A program made the translations under genes and the position numbers. From positions 1 through 64,000 of the forward strand of contig JAECUM010017549.1 in NCBI GenBank assembly GCA_016617855.1: a stretch of 64,000 nucleotides of DNA. Direction: 5' to 3'. This stretch comes from Megalonaias nervosa. Lineage: Eukaryota; Mollusca; Bivalvia; Unionida; Unionidae. The notes beneath the pieces were generated by a model. The model ran no database searches and was not told the DNA's origin. It saw only the letters and a list, made by a program, of their open reading frames with translations. Below, in pieces: positions 51,276 to 63,714 of the stretch (position 1 is the first letter of the stretch; each line of letters starts with the position of its first letter).

Positions 51276-51612
51276 AGGGCCTGATTAAGGCCTTCCAGGG
51301 CCCTAAGCACTGAAAATATTATGGTGCCCCACTTCTACAAAACGTGAAACTACCCCCCACCAACCCCAACCCCCCAACAAAAATAAAACAAAAAATGAAA
51401 CAATATTAAAAACTAAAAAGGTGGGAAAATACCAGGGTTGACATCATTTTAAATAATAATACTCGTACACGCAGATCGAAATGGTCACATACAATTCATT
51501 CAATTTTATCATCAACAATTAATTTCAATTTTTTTTTCTGGTGCCCCTGTTGGGCTGGTGTCCTAATCACATGCTTAGTGTGCTTAATGGGTAATACGGC
51601 ATTGCGCCTAGG
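51276..51612. mobile_element. CAGGGCCTGATTAAGG-type repeat
   Basis: Starts CAGGGCCTGATTAAGGCCTT and carries CAGGGCCCTAAGCACTG and GGTGCCCC words, resembling 18602-18800 and common hAT-derived repeats. The far part (GGGCTGGTGTCCTAATCACA, TAATACGGCATTGCGCCTAGG) is similar in theme. The right terminal repeat is not visible. Confidence 0.45.
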
Positions 51613-51958
51613 CAGATGAGATATAGAGTATACAGACGGGGAAAAATATTCAGTTCCTTTCCTCGCTTCCATCATCAATCCATATAATAAAAGGAGCAAG
51701 GAAGCATAAAACAGAACAATCAATGAAACACTTCCATCTTTCCTCCGCATTTTGTCCAGACATTAATGTATGCAAACAAGCAGTTAAAAAACAATCAAGC
51801 AAGCTAGAAAAAGCAAAAAATGACACAAACATGCATATATACATACCTATATACTTACATTCGTAAGAAGGTCCTCACATAAGTACATAAGTAGGTACGT
51901 ACGTTGGTACATATGCGATAAAGATCAACAAATGCCTACATATATATATACGTACAGA

Positions 51959-52143
51959 CAGGGCCGAAGAGAGCGATCACGGACTCTGGGGTAAGAAACA
52001 CCCGGGCCTCTCCTAGTTCTTGTTCAAACAAAATATTACTGTTATAAAATTAAAAAATGTTGTTCGGCCTAGGCCCCCTTACGGGCCCTGGCCCCGGGGA
52101 TATATCCCTCGGTTGCCCCGCCCCCCCCCCCTTTGTCGGCCCA
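51959..52143. mobile_element. GC-rich MITE-like repeat
   Basis: Left CAGGGCCGAAGAGAG and right reverse complement GCTGGGCCGACAAAGG form a weak inverted pair, 185 bp apart. Interior has CCTAGGCCCCCTTACGGGCC. Confidence 0.4.
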
Positions 52144-53699
52144 GCATACATATGCTTTCTGCTTTAAAAATATGCAGTTTTCTGCTAGTTATTTATTTTC
52201 TGAGGTATTACATGTTAATACATTAATAATTAGTGAGTAAGGCATTCCTAACGTTAAACCCCACCCCACCCCCAACAAAAACCGGTTACCGATTGGACTG
52301 AGTTAACGTGGTTATGTAGAGATGACGACAAATTCTCATACTTGTGTTGTTCTATCGTGGCAACATGTCAGAAGATAGATAAATCTGTCATACATTTTAA
52401 TCTGGTACTTCATAAATATAATCATTAACAGTGACATATTTCCGCACATGCTGACCAGGCCAAGGCCTAGGGAGGTCAATTTTACGGGGCGACAAAATTC
52501 CGGCGGCATTTAGCAATTCCCAGCCCCCCCCCCCAAACCCAAACAAAACAAAAAAAAAAAAAACAAACGACAAAACAACAATAAAGAAATAAACAAAGGC
52601 TGAAGTGAATAAACATTTGTAACGAACATAACATTAATAAGCAGTTGTCGAGAATAAAATTTGCTATTGGCGAACCTTCTTTTCCTGCCGCGCCTCACCA
52701 GTATAGTTTTTCGCGGGAACGGAACTTCCGAATGGGTTTAGGGGCGGATAAAATTTAAATAGATCGATGTTCATTAACCTCGGTGGAAACGATTATGCGT
52801 AAAGCTTGAATTGAAGAAGATATTTAAGTTCTTCTCAGGTGAATTAAACATACACACTTGAATACAATGAATATGCTGTTTCGATGACGGGTATGTAAAA
52901 GCTGGTAAAAATATATATTTATACTGTCTTTCCGTAATTTTAAAAAATCCTTTAAAAAAGAAATGCTACATGTAAGGTATGAATATAACACATGCTTTGT
53001 TAATACTGTCTGGCAGCAAAGTCTCATGATACAGATAAAAAATGGGATGACGTTTCACAGTCTTTATTTCCGATTTTAATCCGCGTATCACCTTAGACTA
53101 CGCAAAGATGTGCCCTTTGATAATTAGTCAATAATTTTAACTGTTGTCATCTTCCCTCCGTAACTGTGTGAATTGTTCCAGATTAAACGACGAAAAGAGA
53201 AATCAGCGATTCAAAATTAAGTGCCTTTAATCTCTGACAAAAAGCATTAAAAAAACCAAACAAACAAAAGATTGAGATAAAAACGATAAACTGCTTATTT
53301 AGTCCAAGAAGTATGCAGTGAATAATAAGAACAAATAGATGAACGGGGAATAATTACATGAATGTATCAACTATAGTGTGATCTTCAAACAGTTAATATT
53401 TGAACATTCATCTAGCCAGCTCCATTCGATCGAACCAAACTGATTTCTCAGTGAAGCAAATATGTTTGGAAGATTTTGGCAAATAACATAAACAATAATG
53501 TAAATGGTAATATCTGACGAATGGGTTACATGTCACGGTGTAATATATATTTGTTATAATGGTGCCCGACTGGGAGCATCAATAGATGATTTGTATATGA
53601 CGTAATAGAACCTGCAATCAAGCGGTGACATTTTCGCAGAAGAGAAAAATTAATCAATATGCGCTAATTTTTAGCTCTTCTGCTCATAGACTAAGAGAG
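52144..53699. other. no gene recognised
   Basis: 52455-52535 contains another GC-rich repeat fragment (GGCCAAGGCCTAGGGAGG) and a C-run next to a poly-A run. Otherwise AT-rich and featureless. Confidence 0.45.
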
Positions 53700-54230
53700 C
53701 TTATGGGATGGCAAAAGTTAATCTGGTCCTAAATGCAAATGGTGCTGCACAGATTTTCAGTTTGCCGGCCACAGTAGCCATCTTTATAAACTTGTTATCG
53801 GCACGCCTTTTGAATGGATGGTCATATCAACCTGTTCTTTTTTCTTTTACTAAAAACATCTTTTGATGTCGAGTGAGTCCTAAATGAAAATTGTGCATAC
53901 TTGATGTCTAACATGGCCACAACGACAGCCATCTTGAAAATCATGCTATCGCTTCTCCTCTTGAACGGAGAGTTGGTCTTAAATAATAATTGTGCAGATC
54001 TGATATCCAACATAACCGTTACAGTGGCCATCTTGAAAATCTAATCGCTACTCCTCCCCTAGATGGAAAGTCAGACTGAGTTGGGTTTTTTTTTCTCCAA
54101 AGAAGACGTCTTATGGTGTCTAGTTGGTACAAAATGAAAATGGAGCCGATCTGAAATAAAAAATGGATACCACGGCAGCCATCTTCAAAACCTTGCTATT
54201 GCTAATCCTCCTAAACGGAATGACATATTG
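53700..54230. repeat. diverged long tandem repeat, about four units
   Basis: Four copies, about 95-155 bp apart, of a segment containing AAAATTGTGC.GAT.TGA..TCCAACAT, a CC.C...AC.GC.GCCATCTTGAAAA word, then TGCTATCGCTACTCCTCCT.AACGGA.AGT. Heavily diverged. Confidence 0.7.
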
Positions 54231-54549
54231 ATATGGGTTTGCACCAGAAAACTAACTGATGAAAATTTGTTTCAAGGTGGTTTTTAATATGCGGACATGG
54301 ATTTAAAAGCCTGACACGGACTAGAGGCTCGATCCGTCAGACTTGGCATAAAATTTGTCCTCAGCAAGCAGCATACCATCCAGGCAATAGTGTTTTCTGC
54401 TAGGCATAATTGTGTCAGATCTCTATTGATACCATGTACTCCTGGAGACCACTCGAAGGCAGTCGTCATCATTAGACCACCTTCCATGCATTTAACATGG
54501 AACAAAAGCAGTATACCTACACACGAACGAATAGCACCCTGAAATATAT

Positions 54550-54970
54550 AAAATCCCTAAGATAGGGTAAAATATTTTATTTAAACCACATTATCGCAAA
54601 AAGTCCAAATTGTTCTCAGGTAGTACAACATATAAAGTTCAAGAAGGTATTCCACTCTTACACTGACAAGATTCACGCTCCGGTATAGGGTCATCCTTCA
54701 GGAGGTAAGTATGAGTCAAGTTTGTGAATCCTATACGTGATCGGCAAAATACCACTCCATCTCTACTATTTGTTGTACATGATAAATGCCACTCTCCAAT
54801 GATGAGTTTCATTTTTTGAAGCTTGTTCATAAGGCTTTCATTCCACATATTTTGCCAAGTATATAGAACATTCCAATTTGTATAGAATTTGAAATCATCA
54901 TATGGAATTTCCAGTCGGAAACGGGTGACTGCATGACAGCTTTTAGTTGCTTTACCTACCTTTATCACCC
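54550..54970 (-). mobile_element. jockey-like LINE ORF2 C-terminal fragment
   Basis: Minus frame 54968-54639 reads through the end of the RNase H region and beyond. It contains LYTWQNMWN (W..W.N), KLIIGEW, a TNSRDGVVFCRSRIGFTNLT segment (the conserved R.RIGHTxLTH motif, here GF in place of GH), TYLLKDDP and CQC. After the stop, another frame has PENNLDFLR, like the usual IDFLKE near the end. The zinc-knuckle H and final C are lost. Fragment of a dead copy; most of the element is absent. Confidence 0.75.
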
Positions 54971-55232
54971 GTGGCTGGCTGTGCCGAGATTTTCTCGTTA
55001 GTCATGAGTTCACATAAACAAAATACGACATCAACCGCACGATGTAACAATCTCCTCAGACACACCAGTTAAAAATATCTATTTTATAAATCCATAAGTG
55101 ACTGTGCTAGAAGAAAAACTTTGATTCGCTCAGTCAAACACCAAGAAAGATGATGTTGGGTGACAACGACGAGAAAAATGTACTAGCGCTTGCAGTGATT
55201 GGTTAGCAGTTTTGTGCATAGTCATGAGAAAC
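54965..55232 (+). repeat. interspersed repeat D, copy 2
   Basis: Homologue of 25457-25765 (ACCCGTGGCTGGCTGTGCCG, CATAAGTGACTGTGCTAGAA, GATGTTGGGT, GTCATGAGAAACGAG). It starts right at the 5' edge of the minus-strand LINE fragment. Confidence 0.55.
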
Positions 55233-56279
55233 GAGATCTTTGGACAGGCAGGAACATTTGATAAAGGAGCGTAGCGGATAAATCTCCGGTGGCTTGCTAT
55301 TATGGACATGAAATACTTCATTAATATAGTAGTAATGACAAAGTCTTTAATTAGCTTACACTGAATCAACGATATATCACATTATTAACTGGTAATGCAT
55401 TATTAAATAGTTACTGACTTATGTTATTATATGACACATCACAAGCCAGATCGATCAACCATACAAAGACTACTGCTTGCAATTCATTCAGACGGTTACT
55501 ATAGAAACCAGCTAAACATCAAAAAGTAGACTTGAATATTAATTTACGCGCAAGCTTGTTACTTCCTTGGTGGAACTGTGCACAACAACGTGTATAAAAG
55601 TCAACGATAGTACCAATAAAACCTAAACAAAAATTCAATCGTCTTTAACTCCATTGTAAATAATATGTATTATTTGTACGTTGTATCATTGATTTACCAT
55701 GAGATGCATAAATTTAAAGGGAAACGGGGCTTGGAGATGATATATTAGATATAATTATCCGTAATAGCTCGATTCAATTTATTGCTGAGATGAAAAATAA
55801 TGTGACAAAACTGTCCTGATTGCAAGACTAATCTCTCTGCTTGTCTCTCTTTCGGTCTAGAGACTGGTGGACCCCCAAAATTTGAAATTGCAGGCGATTT
55901 CCGGGGAAGAGCTAGATCTCCAGTCGGACCCTGCCTTGAATTTATGTGTTGTTTTTAGTTATATGTCAAACGCAAATCTGAAAGCAGTTCATTCCTCTCC
56001 CTCTCTCTGAAAGGGATGTACGGATTCAGTAAATTTTATATTCATTTGACTTTTAGGTGATAATACAAAAATGATGGTAATTGAGTGATGATGTGATTGC
56101 ACACACTCGTTTAGCACCACCTTATTTGTGACTGCACACACTCGTTTAGCACCACCTTACTTAAATCCTTCTCTTTCGCTATTTGATCCCATCTTCTCTG
56201 TTTTTTTTTTAAATCGCAGTTTAAGTTAACATCTTTTTCCAATTATGGTTAATTTAAAATAATAAAGTTCTGGACAACG
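55233..56279. other. no gene; 33-bp duplication at 56095-56162
   Basis: TGCACACACTCGTTTAGCAC followed by CACCTTA occurs twice. No coding signal. Confidence 0.6.
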
Positions 56280-56515
56280 AACCATAAAGAAAACCATGTT
56301 TTACCAAGGCATGTTTATGAAGAGAACCATTTTTACCAAGACATGTTTATGAAGAGAACCATGTTTTACCAAGAAAAGCTTATTGAAGAGAACATTGTTT
56401 TACAAAGACTTGCTTATGAAGAGAACCATTTTTCCAAGACATGCTTTTGAAGAGAATCAAGTTTTACCAAGACATGCTTATTGAAGAGAACCATGTTTTA
56501 CCAAGACAATCTTAT
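56280..56515. repeat. 33-36-bp minisatellite
   Basis: Seven copies of GAAGAGAACCATGTTTTACC plus AAGACATGCTTAT with small indels. Confidence 0.93.
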
Positions 56516-56832
56516 GAAGTTTTTTTTTACACATAGTGGCTGCATATGAAAAATCCTCCTCCAATATACTCTACAGTTTTGTTTATTTAATTGAGGGGTG
56601 GGATGCATATATTTTGAAAAGATGAGACGGCGAGGACGTACTCGTTCTGCTACAGCCACTAACAACACACGTCCTTCCCATGCTGAATAATGCACGCAAT
56701 CAGAAATCAATCCAAAAAACTTCACGCTCGAGAGCTGTATAGCAATGGTGATTGGCAATGCTGGTTTACCCAACTGACATCACATGGAAATTGTAATGAT
56801 TCCAAGGCAAATTTTGAGAGACCACCCAGACC

Positions 56833-56834
<2 letters not shown>
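56516..56834. other. no gene recognised
   Basis: A 91-codon minus frame (56498-56773) has no family motif. Confidence 0.5.

Positions 56835-56891
<57 letters not shown>
56835..56891. repeat. (GA)n microsatellite
   Basis: About 57 bp of GA. Confidence 0.97.
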
Positions 56892-56894
<3 letters not shown>

Positions 56895-56954
56895 TCTTCG
56901 ATTCATTGCAATATTGTCAGATTATTATTCATTACAGCAATCAACTTAATTGAG

Positions 56955-57200
56955 TTTTATGGACAATTATCAATCAATTATCAAACTTTCGCTGTTAATT
57001 GCTGGACCACATTTGGAGCTGTTTCATACAACGCTCCAGTATAATATAAATGACACCTGTCCCAGTCGGAGTCTGGTTTTATCAATTATCAATTGTCCAA
57101 TTATCAAACTTCCGCTGTTAATTAATTGCTTAACTACAACTGGGGCTGTGAAACACTACGCGCAATATAAAATGGCCTTGAGTAATATAAATGACACTTA
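56955..57200. repeat. direct duplication, about 120 bp x 2
   Basis: CAATTATCAAACTTTCGCTG.TTAATTGCT and AATATAAATGACACCT occur in the same order twice, with divergence and a short insertion in the second copy. Confidence 0.8.
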
Positions 57201-57634
57201 AAACACATGTATCAAACATACCACACTTTTTAAAAGGTCTTTTTTCATTCAGCAATTTTTATTTCACATAAAGACGTCACACTAGCTCACGCGTACGTAT
57301 CGGGCTGTTTACAAAATGTCGCTTGGCTGTGTCCTCACATTTTGGTGCTAAGTAAACAGCCATATATCCAAATTCATTGTATGTTTGCGTCAGGTGTTCG
57401 CAGTAAACGCGCAACGCCAACAAATTAAGAGTAATGGTCCAAGGGAAACAACTCTGATTAAAACTCTTAAACCTAACCACAGGAAGGATTCTAGCTATAT
57501 TTTATTCTTTTATAAAAAAAAAAAAAAAAAAAAAAAGAACAACACTTATTATATGCTCTTTGTTTTCTCCATTAACTTTACATTGTCAGAATCATGCATT
57601 ATTCTATCCATACACGTTGCTTCATACATCATAA
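57201..57634. other. no gene; poly-A at 57514-57537
   Basis: CCAAGGGAAACAACTCT at 57439 resembles a word common in molluscan dispersed repeats (from memory). The rest is unassigned. Confidence 0.4.
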
Positions 57635-58201
57635 CACCTGTGTCTAAAAAATGTTAAACAAACAATTTACGCTCATGTAGCAGACGAGGGAGATTTTGAT
57701 TTATTAGATTTAAAGAAGCATTTTGATCCATTTGAAATTAGAGATGGTAAAGTTGACGATATGGATGAGTTTAGTGAGCCACAGAAGAAACTTTCATCCA
57801 AGCAAACGACTAACCATGATATCCGCAATGTTCACAACAAACGTGAGACACTCAATATTGAAAAAATACCATTCTGATAATTTAAAGAGTTATTTGGGAG
57901 AAATGTTTATACTTATTCGCAAATTGAATGGTTCAGGAAAGGAGCCGTGCTCACAAGGTTCTATAAAAATAGCACGGACAGTCATATTAGGGCTATTCGG
58001 TCTGCCTCAGATACGGCCCATTTTGCAAGGGCTATCCGGTCTGCCTCAGATACGGTCCATTTTGCAAGGGCTATTCGGTCTGCCTCAGACACGGCCCATT
58101 TTGCAAGGGCTATTCGGTCTGCCTCAGATACGGCCCATTTTGCAAGGGCTATCCGGTCTGCCTCAGATACGGCCCATTTTGCAAGTCAATCCAAGCAATA
58201 A
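57635..58201 (+). pseudogene. unrecognised broken frame ending in 39-bp repeats
   Basis: One frame is open for 80 codons (57635-57874), hits TGA TAA at 57875-57880, then continues open in the same frame to TAA at 58199. The first part is acidic and hydrophilic (VADEGDFDLLDLKKHFDPFE). After the stops it reads FKELFGRNVYTYSQIEWF and then five 13-residue repeats ARAIRSASDTAHF. No family recognised. Because 39 is a multiple of three, other frames stay open too, including a 185-codon frame from 57723, so openness of the repeat part is not evidence of coding. I infer a decayed gene or element protein with low certainty. Confidence 0.35.
57989..58183. repeat. 39-bp tandem repeat x 5
   Basis: Five exact-length units of AGGGCTATTCGGTCTGCCTC plus AGATACGGCCCATTTTGCA, differing by only one to three bases each (TATT/TATC, ATACGGCC/ACACGGCC/ATACGGTC). 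Confidence 0.97.
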
Positions 58202-59759
58202 ATTCGAAAAATACAATGCAGCTGTAAAAGTCTGGATTTGGCAGAAAAGCAAGAGCATCAGAGTCAGTAAGCCAAGATGACGAAGAAGCCTTATATCCAC
58301 TGTCGAAATGGGCTGTCCCCCACCCCAATCCCGCTGCGCAAAACTTAGTCGCTTCATTCATCAATTTATAATTTCTAACTTGATTGTCGCCAGGGGATCT
58401 CTGACACTGCTAACTTATGTTCGGTTCAAAAACCAAATGGAAGCTCTCTTTGTAAACAAGCAGAGAGGCTGCTTGCTCACTGTGCTTTTCTGGTTTCTGG
58501 AATAGTCCATTTCGGTAAAAAAAAATATGTGTACGTCTGCGTCCAATATTTGCAATGTCTAGTGTTAATATTTCTATTAATAAAAAGAACAAATAAAAGG
58601 GATAAACTCTTTTATACATGTGTTGAAACAGGTGTAGTTCCAAAATCAACGCAATTATTGAGATATAAAAGAGGGTGAACTACGTCGAATCTGTCGCTTG
58701 AAAACATGGACTCGCCCATACAAGTATGGTGATCGTGTTATTAGAGAAACTCCCGTTCGATTTGGAATGCCAACAATTTGACAGTGTCATGGGCCCCTTG
58801 GCGACAATCAGGTAAATAAAATGACCGCGTTTTGTGCATTTTTTAATATTCTCTGTGCTTTTTGCTTTTAAAACTGAAAGGGGAGTCTAAACAAATGGGA
58901 GGGTGTGCAAATACTTTACATTTCCAACAGAAATCATATTCCAAAGGAGAAGTTACTGCACTAAAAACGAAAACAATTAGATATTCGCTAGCAAACAAAA
59001 TTTAATCCTGCGTCTATTTGAGAATTTGAATTAAAAATATTAATATTTTTCTCATCTTATGATTCCAAACAATCAATGACAGAACAGAAACACATGTGCA
59101 GCTGCATAAAGGCCAGTCCCTTAAGTCATATATTCACCGTACGGAACTGACCCAGCTAATAAATCTGGTCCAACTAAAAAGCAGAATTATGTTGGATCGA
59201 CAGAAAAATAAAATCCCTCCATTCCAGACCAATTGGAAAAGCTGTTTCGAGGTGCATTCATTCACAATCCAAACGAGATTTAAGTTGAAACGATTGACTG
59301 AGCGCGCTATACGCTACAAAGTTCAAAGGTCGCTGGGCGGTGATATGTGCGCTCGAATACTTTCACTGTATTGTTGAACCTACAGTTGTGTATTGACTTT
59401 GGAATCCGGCACAAATTCATTTACTTTGTTTCTTGCAGTGTGTTCTTTTAATTATTGGGCATTAGTTAGAAAATCAAAATGAGTATGTAATAAAAAGGTT
59501 ACAACATTTGTATGGGAAAATATGAACTCTTTTTTTTTATCAGAGCTTCGTGCGGTATAACTCAGAAAAACTCGTTGATAATTTCCCATACAAATGAGAT
59601 AACCTATAAATATTATATCGCTACAAGTTTTTTTTTTTTTTTATTCGATTAACTCCGGATATATTGCCGAAAGTTGTTAAATATTGATACAATGATTTCT
59701 GTTGATCATGGTTTTGTTTGTCAAATCGTTTCTTCTTCATAGCCCATTGAAATTATTCT
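58202..59759. other. no gene recognised
   Basis: A 93-codon plus frame at 59096-59377 is basic and unassigned. Poly-T at 59627-59642. Confidence 0.4.
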
Positions 59760-62239
59760 ATGGTCAGATTTCAGTCCAGTCAAATTCTAAGTAGATGTAA
59801 ATAGAACTAAGGATCAGCAAACCCATCCGGAACAACGATGGGAGATTTAAACCTAGGAAAAACATTTTTGTTCGCTCTACGGTTTGCCCTACCCCATCCC
59901 CAAATACACACATGAACAAGGGGTGTTTGGAATCAGCAATACCAAGTAATTTTGCTCCAGCTAATGTATAAGGGATATTTTGGCTCAGACGTTGGGGAAG
60001 AAGCATACTCGGTAATGCCAGGGAACTTTTCAGTTGTCGCCGAGCCTTCCAAAACCTTTTTCAACCCCAAGTTGTAATATGGGGCATTTAGACTTACTAC
60101 AACGCGAGGAAAACGTATGTGTCGCGACAGGCTAAGAACCCCCGATGCCGGCAAAACCTGGGAGTTTTGGAAGCGTTATGTTAACACCATTCTGCGAAAT
60201 GTGCACCGGGTACTTCCTTGTTGATACATTTATACATGTGGTGACTATAATGACATTGTGTCAGCTCTGGTCGTGCTAGGGTTTACAACAAAGCAGGATC
60301 GCGATGCAAACCATGTTACTGGTAGTTTACTACCTTCTACTATACCGAAAAAGGGAGATGGCACATGAAGCAGCTGTCGTTCTCTTGACGGCACTAAAAA
60401 TCAGGTAAAACACTAAAAATAATAGACCGTTAACATAGCTTTTGTGAGTTCTTCTAACAGTTTGTTTTCGCCAGTGTGACCTGAAGTTAAGGAAGCGTTA
60501 GTGGTATGGTCTTATTGAAAACCGCACTGTATGACGGGTGCGCGCTGGCAATCGGCTCTCGGTCAGGAAGGTCTTGTTCCAAAAATCCAGTCGTCGCGGT
60601 TCCATCGTTTCTACCGTATCTGTTTCCAGCCGCGAAGATTTTTTTCATGAGATTCATGGGCAATCAACTAGTGTTTTGCGGCATTGTCACTTACAACTGT
60701 AGCTTGCGCGTTTGAGTGTATCTGATTTTCAATACTCACACACTTGTCGTATTCGTCGAGGATGAGCTCAGTCTCCTATCTGAGAAGACCTTCTCATGAA
60801 AAGCTCGGGAGACGTGGTGCATCATTGTCTTGAGCTTTTCTTCTGCCAAGACACAAATTTCATTGCGCTTTTTGGCCTTTGTATCGATCTTGCGACGCAG
60901 GAAAACCGATCGCAAATCATTGCTGTGATCTCGATGGCGATTGCGATGGGGGTGGCTTTAGTTGCTGACAAGAAGTCAACCACAGCGACACCGGTCCTCA
61001 CTGACACAACCGTTGGGGCACCGTCAACGTCATTCACCACATATACTGAGCGCCAGTACTTTTTGTAATGATCGCACCATTGTTTAGTCTCTGCATGTAG
61101 GGAGTTTTCATCCTCCAAGATGTTTTTTCAGGCTAGTGTTATATAGAAGTTCAGTTAATCCTTAGAGGTGGGTGTGTTTACTTGAGGGGTTGGTCGGGTA
61201 GCTGTCTTTGTGGATAAGCGCCTCCAATCTGTCGCCTTGATGTACTTGTACGACGTCGATGATGTTACGGAACACTTTAGTTTCCTTTATATCTTTGTTT
61301 CCGGATATAAAACAGCCTTCTACACGCCAATACGATCGCCTAGAATCAAAACCACTATGCCTTCATTCCGCAGTTTTAGAGACTGTTTTTATGACCAATT
61401 ACTGTGATGCGGCAGAGCGCGAGACATTTTTGAAGGATGACCCGCCTTTTCCGGGCTGAAAATTGTGTAAGGGAGGGCGCTAACTACCGTGAAGGAAAGG
61501 TTACCCTCATGAATTCAGTTTTTCCAAACACCACCTTGTCACTGAAGTAGCAATAATGCCCCAGATGCCCCTGGGTGTGTTTCTTTTGGCTGTTGTTAAG
61601 ACAGCTAAAGCGCAATTACCTCTAGCTGAGCGTGAATTAGGTTAGGATGCTCAGGTAGCGCCAATCCTCTTTGTCCATGTGCTTTGGATCTTCGTTCAAC
61701 CTCAGTCTGAACCTGTACGTGTCAACCACGCCATGTTGGCGCAGACACTGTTACACCAGTGGTTTGCATTCTTTGTCAATGTCAGGCCCTTCTTTCACGA
61801 ACTGCGTCAGTACGCTGTCGTTGATTTCAGGATTGGCAGGAAGTTCCTTGTCGAGTTCCGTTGCCATGTCTAGTTGCTCTCCCATAGCTTTATTTTGCCT
61901 TAGGAGCGACTTATAATTGCTGATGCCGAAGATGATTAGAGTGACTGAGAGCACTGACGCTTGTGCCTTGATGTTGGAACCCTCGCATAGGATGGTGTCG
62001 CAAACAGATACAAGGTAGTTGCAAAGCTATCGTGTGAGGCGTTGACGTGAACGACAGCCTGGACACAGATATCATTGTGCAGTCACACAATTCCATCGAA
62101 AGCGTCGCCCACAGGCCGTCACTAACGGTTTCCCTTTAGGCTAATGAAGTAAAACCTGACGACCAAGACGGCTCTACACGTACAAGTACGCGCTGACTGT
62201 GGCAAATGTCACTAATCGTCAAAAGGAGGCCGAGCCCTT
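59760..62239 (-). other. GC-richer unassigned DNA next to the Polinton fossil
   Basis: Composition is closer to the polymerase fossil than to the AT-rich sequence to the left. Minus-strand open stretches occur at 61954-61751, 61118-60822 and 60154-59764, all unrecognised. It may hold other decayed Polinton genes or the missing polymerase C-terminus, but I could not find the palm motifs here. Confidence 0.3.
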
Positions 62240-63714
62240 GGCCACAATGCAGGCTTCCAACGTTACAGACGCTATGGCATGACGCAAATTTCCCATTAAA
62301 ATGTCACCGCGGATGCCCTTCTAGATAAATAAATTGCTTGTCGAAGTCTGTCAGTAACTCGAGCTTAGCACATGTGACTTTTAGTAGGGCGTCCAAGCTC
62401 ATTCTGTGTCTGCTGTAGTAATGGGCCGAGTCGAGGCCGCTTTTCTTCATCTAGGTGTCGCTGAATGCCTCGAACATATACGTTTTGAGTTATAGGTCGT
62501 GTCAGCTTCTCGTGTTCTGGCAGCCAGATGTCTTCCACACTCTTTGCGCATACTCTTTTTCGGTTTTACCGGTGCTGCAGAGTTGACTATAGAAGGCCTC
62601 TATTGCGGTTTTGTTTTACTTCGAATCCCACCCAGCTGTTCATTTATTTATATTGGCAGACACATTTGCGAAGAAGAAGGTCTGTACCGTACTACTCTTT
62701 CCATGCTGTAGTGCGGGATGCCTCCTTAGTTTCGCTATTGCAGCTACCAGCTTTTCTAGTGAAGATGTTATGTTCTTTTCTATGTTGTCCGGAATGACAC
62801 TTATATTTCCAGGCCAGATTGTTTTGATTGCCTCCATAAAAATGTGACGGTTCAGGTTCTTTATCTAAACTAAACGCTCTTCTCACCTTCGGCAAGTTAG
62901 GAGATCTACCGAGTATTGCCTGACTTCATCGCTGATGCTAAGAGGTTATGGGCAGCCTAGCCAACCAAAGACACTTATTTCGATGGTTGGCTTTCCGGCG
63001 TTCGAACTTGCAGATGTCGCTGACGTTTACGGGGAAGTTGCTACCTGTAAAGTTAAGTTTGACCAGACGCTGGCGGTGTTTTCTTGGCCGGTTAGCGTTA
63101 TCATTAGCTGGGTACAAAGAGGACAGGATGGCCCACTGAAAGCAACATGTGCCTTTGTTCTTTACATTGATAAATGACTGTGACGGTATGCACTTAAGTG
63201 ATGGAATGGACTCTGGCCTCGAAACGGGCGATACTGCGAGACACCAAGGTAAAGTACGTAGCAGCGGATCAATACCCATGCAGAGCACTCGCGCATGTAT
63301 TCTTCAATGCGCCTTAGTACGGTGGAATTAGCTATTTCAACCAACAGTTCGATCTCGTCAATGCAGAGTATGGCAGCAGGGCTACAAAAATAGGCCGCCA
63401 CTTCAGTGTTGTCTACTAGCCCATCTTCTTCGTCGTAGATGTGTTTGCTGGCATGGCATGGGCTTCTGTGCCGTTAATACCAGGCCAAACTTCAGACCAT
63501 CCAGTTCCTTGTGTTCTTTGATAAGAACATCTTGTGGTCTAGATGCCATAGCAGTGAGAAACGCCCATACATCGGCTTCGAGCCCGTAATTATCCGACAC
63601 AGTGACGCGATAAACTTTTGCAATTTCCCTGTATCGGAGCTTTTCAAGGGCGTGCAGTTGTCCATGTTATTTTCTTCGGAGTGGGGTTGGAACTGGCCCA
63701 ACCTTGAACCATAG
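62240..63714 (-). pseudogene. Polinton/Maverick-type DNA polymerase B, decayed N-terminal half
   Basis: Minus strand in shifting frames, in the family's order: TGSKPMYGRFSLL (about 63590-63550); LKFGLVLTA (about 63490); YFCSPAAIL and MRECSAWVL (63390-63280); INVKNKG..CFQWAILSSLYP (about 63175-63110); LNFTG..FPV.VSDI.KFER (63060-62990); ISVIPDNIEKNITSSL (62810-62750); EYAQRVWKTSGC (about 62555-62520); a run with AHYY (62414-62431), DALLK and LELLTDFD (62341-62366). These match the region upstream of the polymerase palm in protein-primed family B polymerases carried by Polintons, which copy the element's DNA. At least five frame changes and stops make it non-functional. Palm motifs are not seen. 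Confidence 0.75.

Noticed and set aside
57723..58280. 185-codon plus frame with LFGLPQIRPILQG repeats
   Set aside because: The repeat length is a multiple of three, so several frames are open. Another frame continues better upstream across the twin stops; neither is recognisable.
62499..62847. Plus-strand frames at the right end
   Set aside because: Antisense shadows of the minus-strand polymerase relic.
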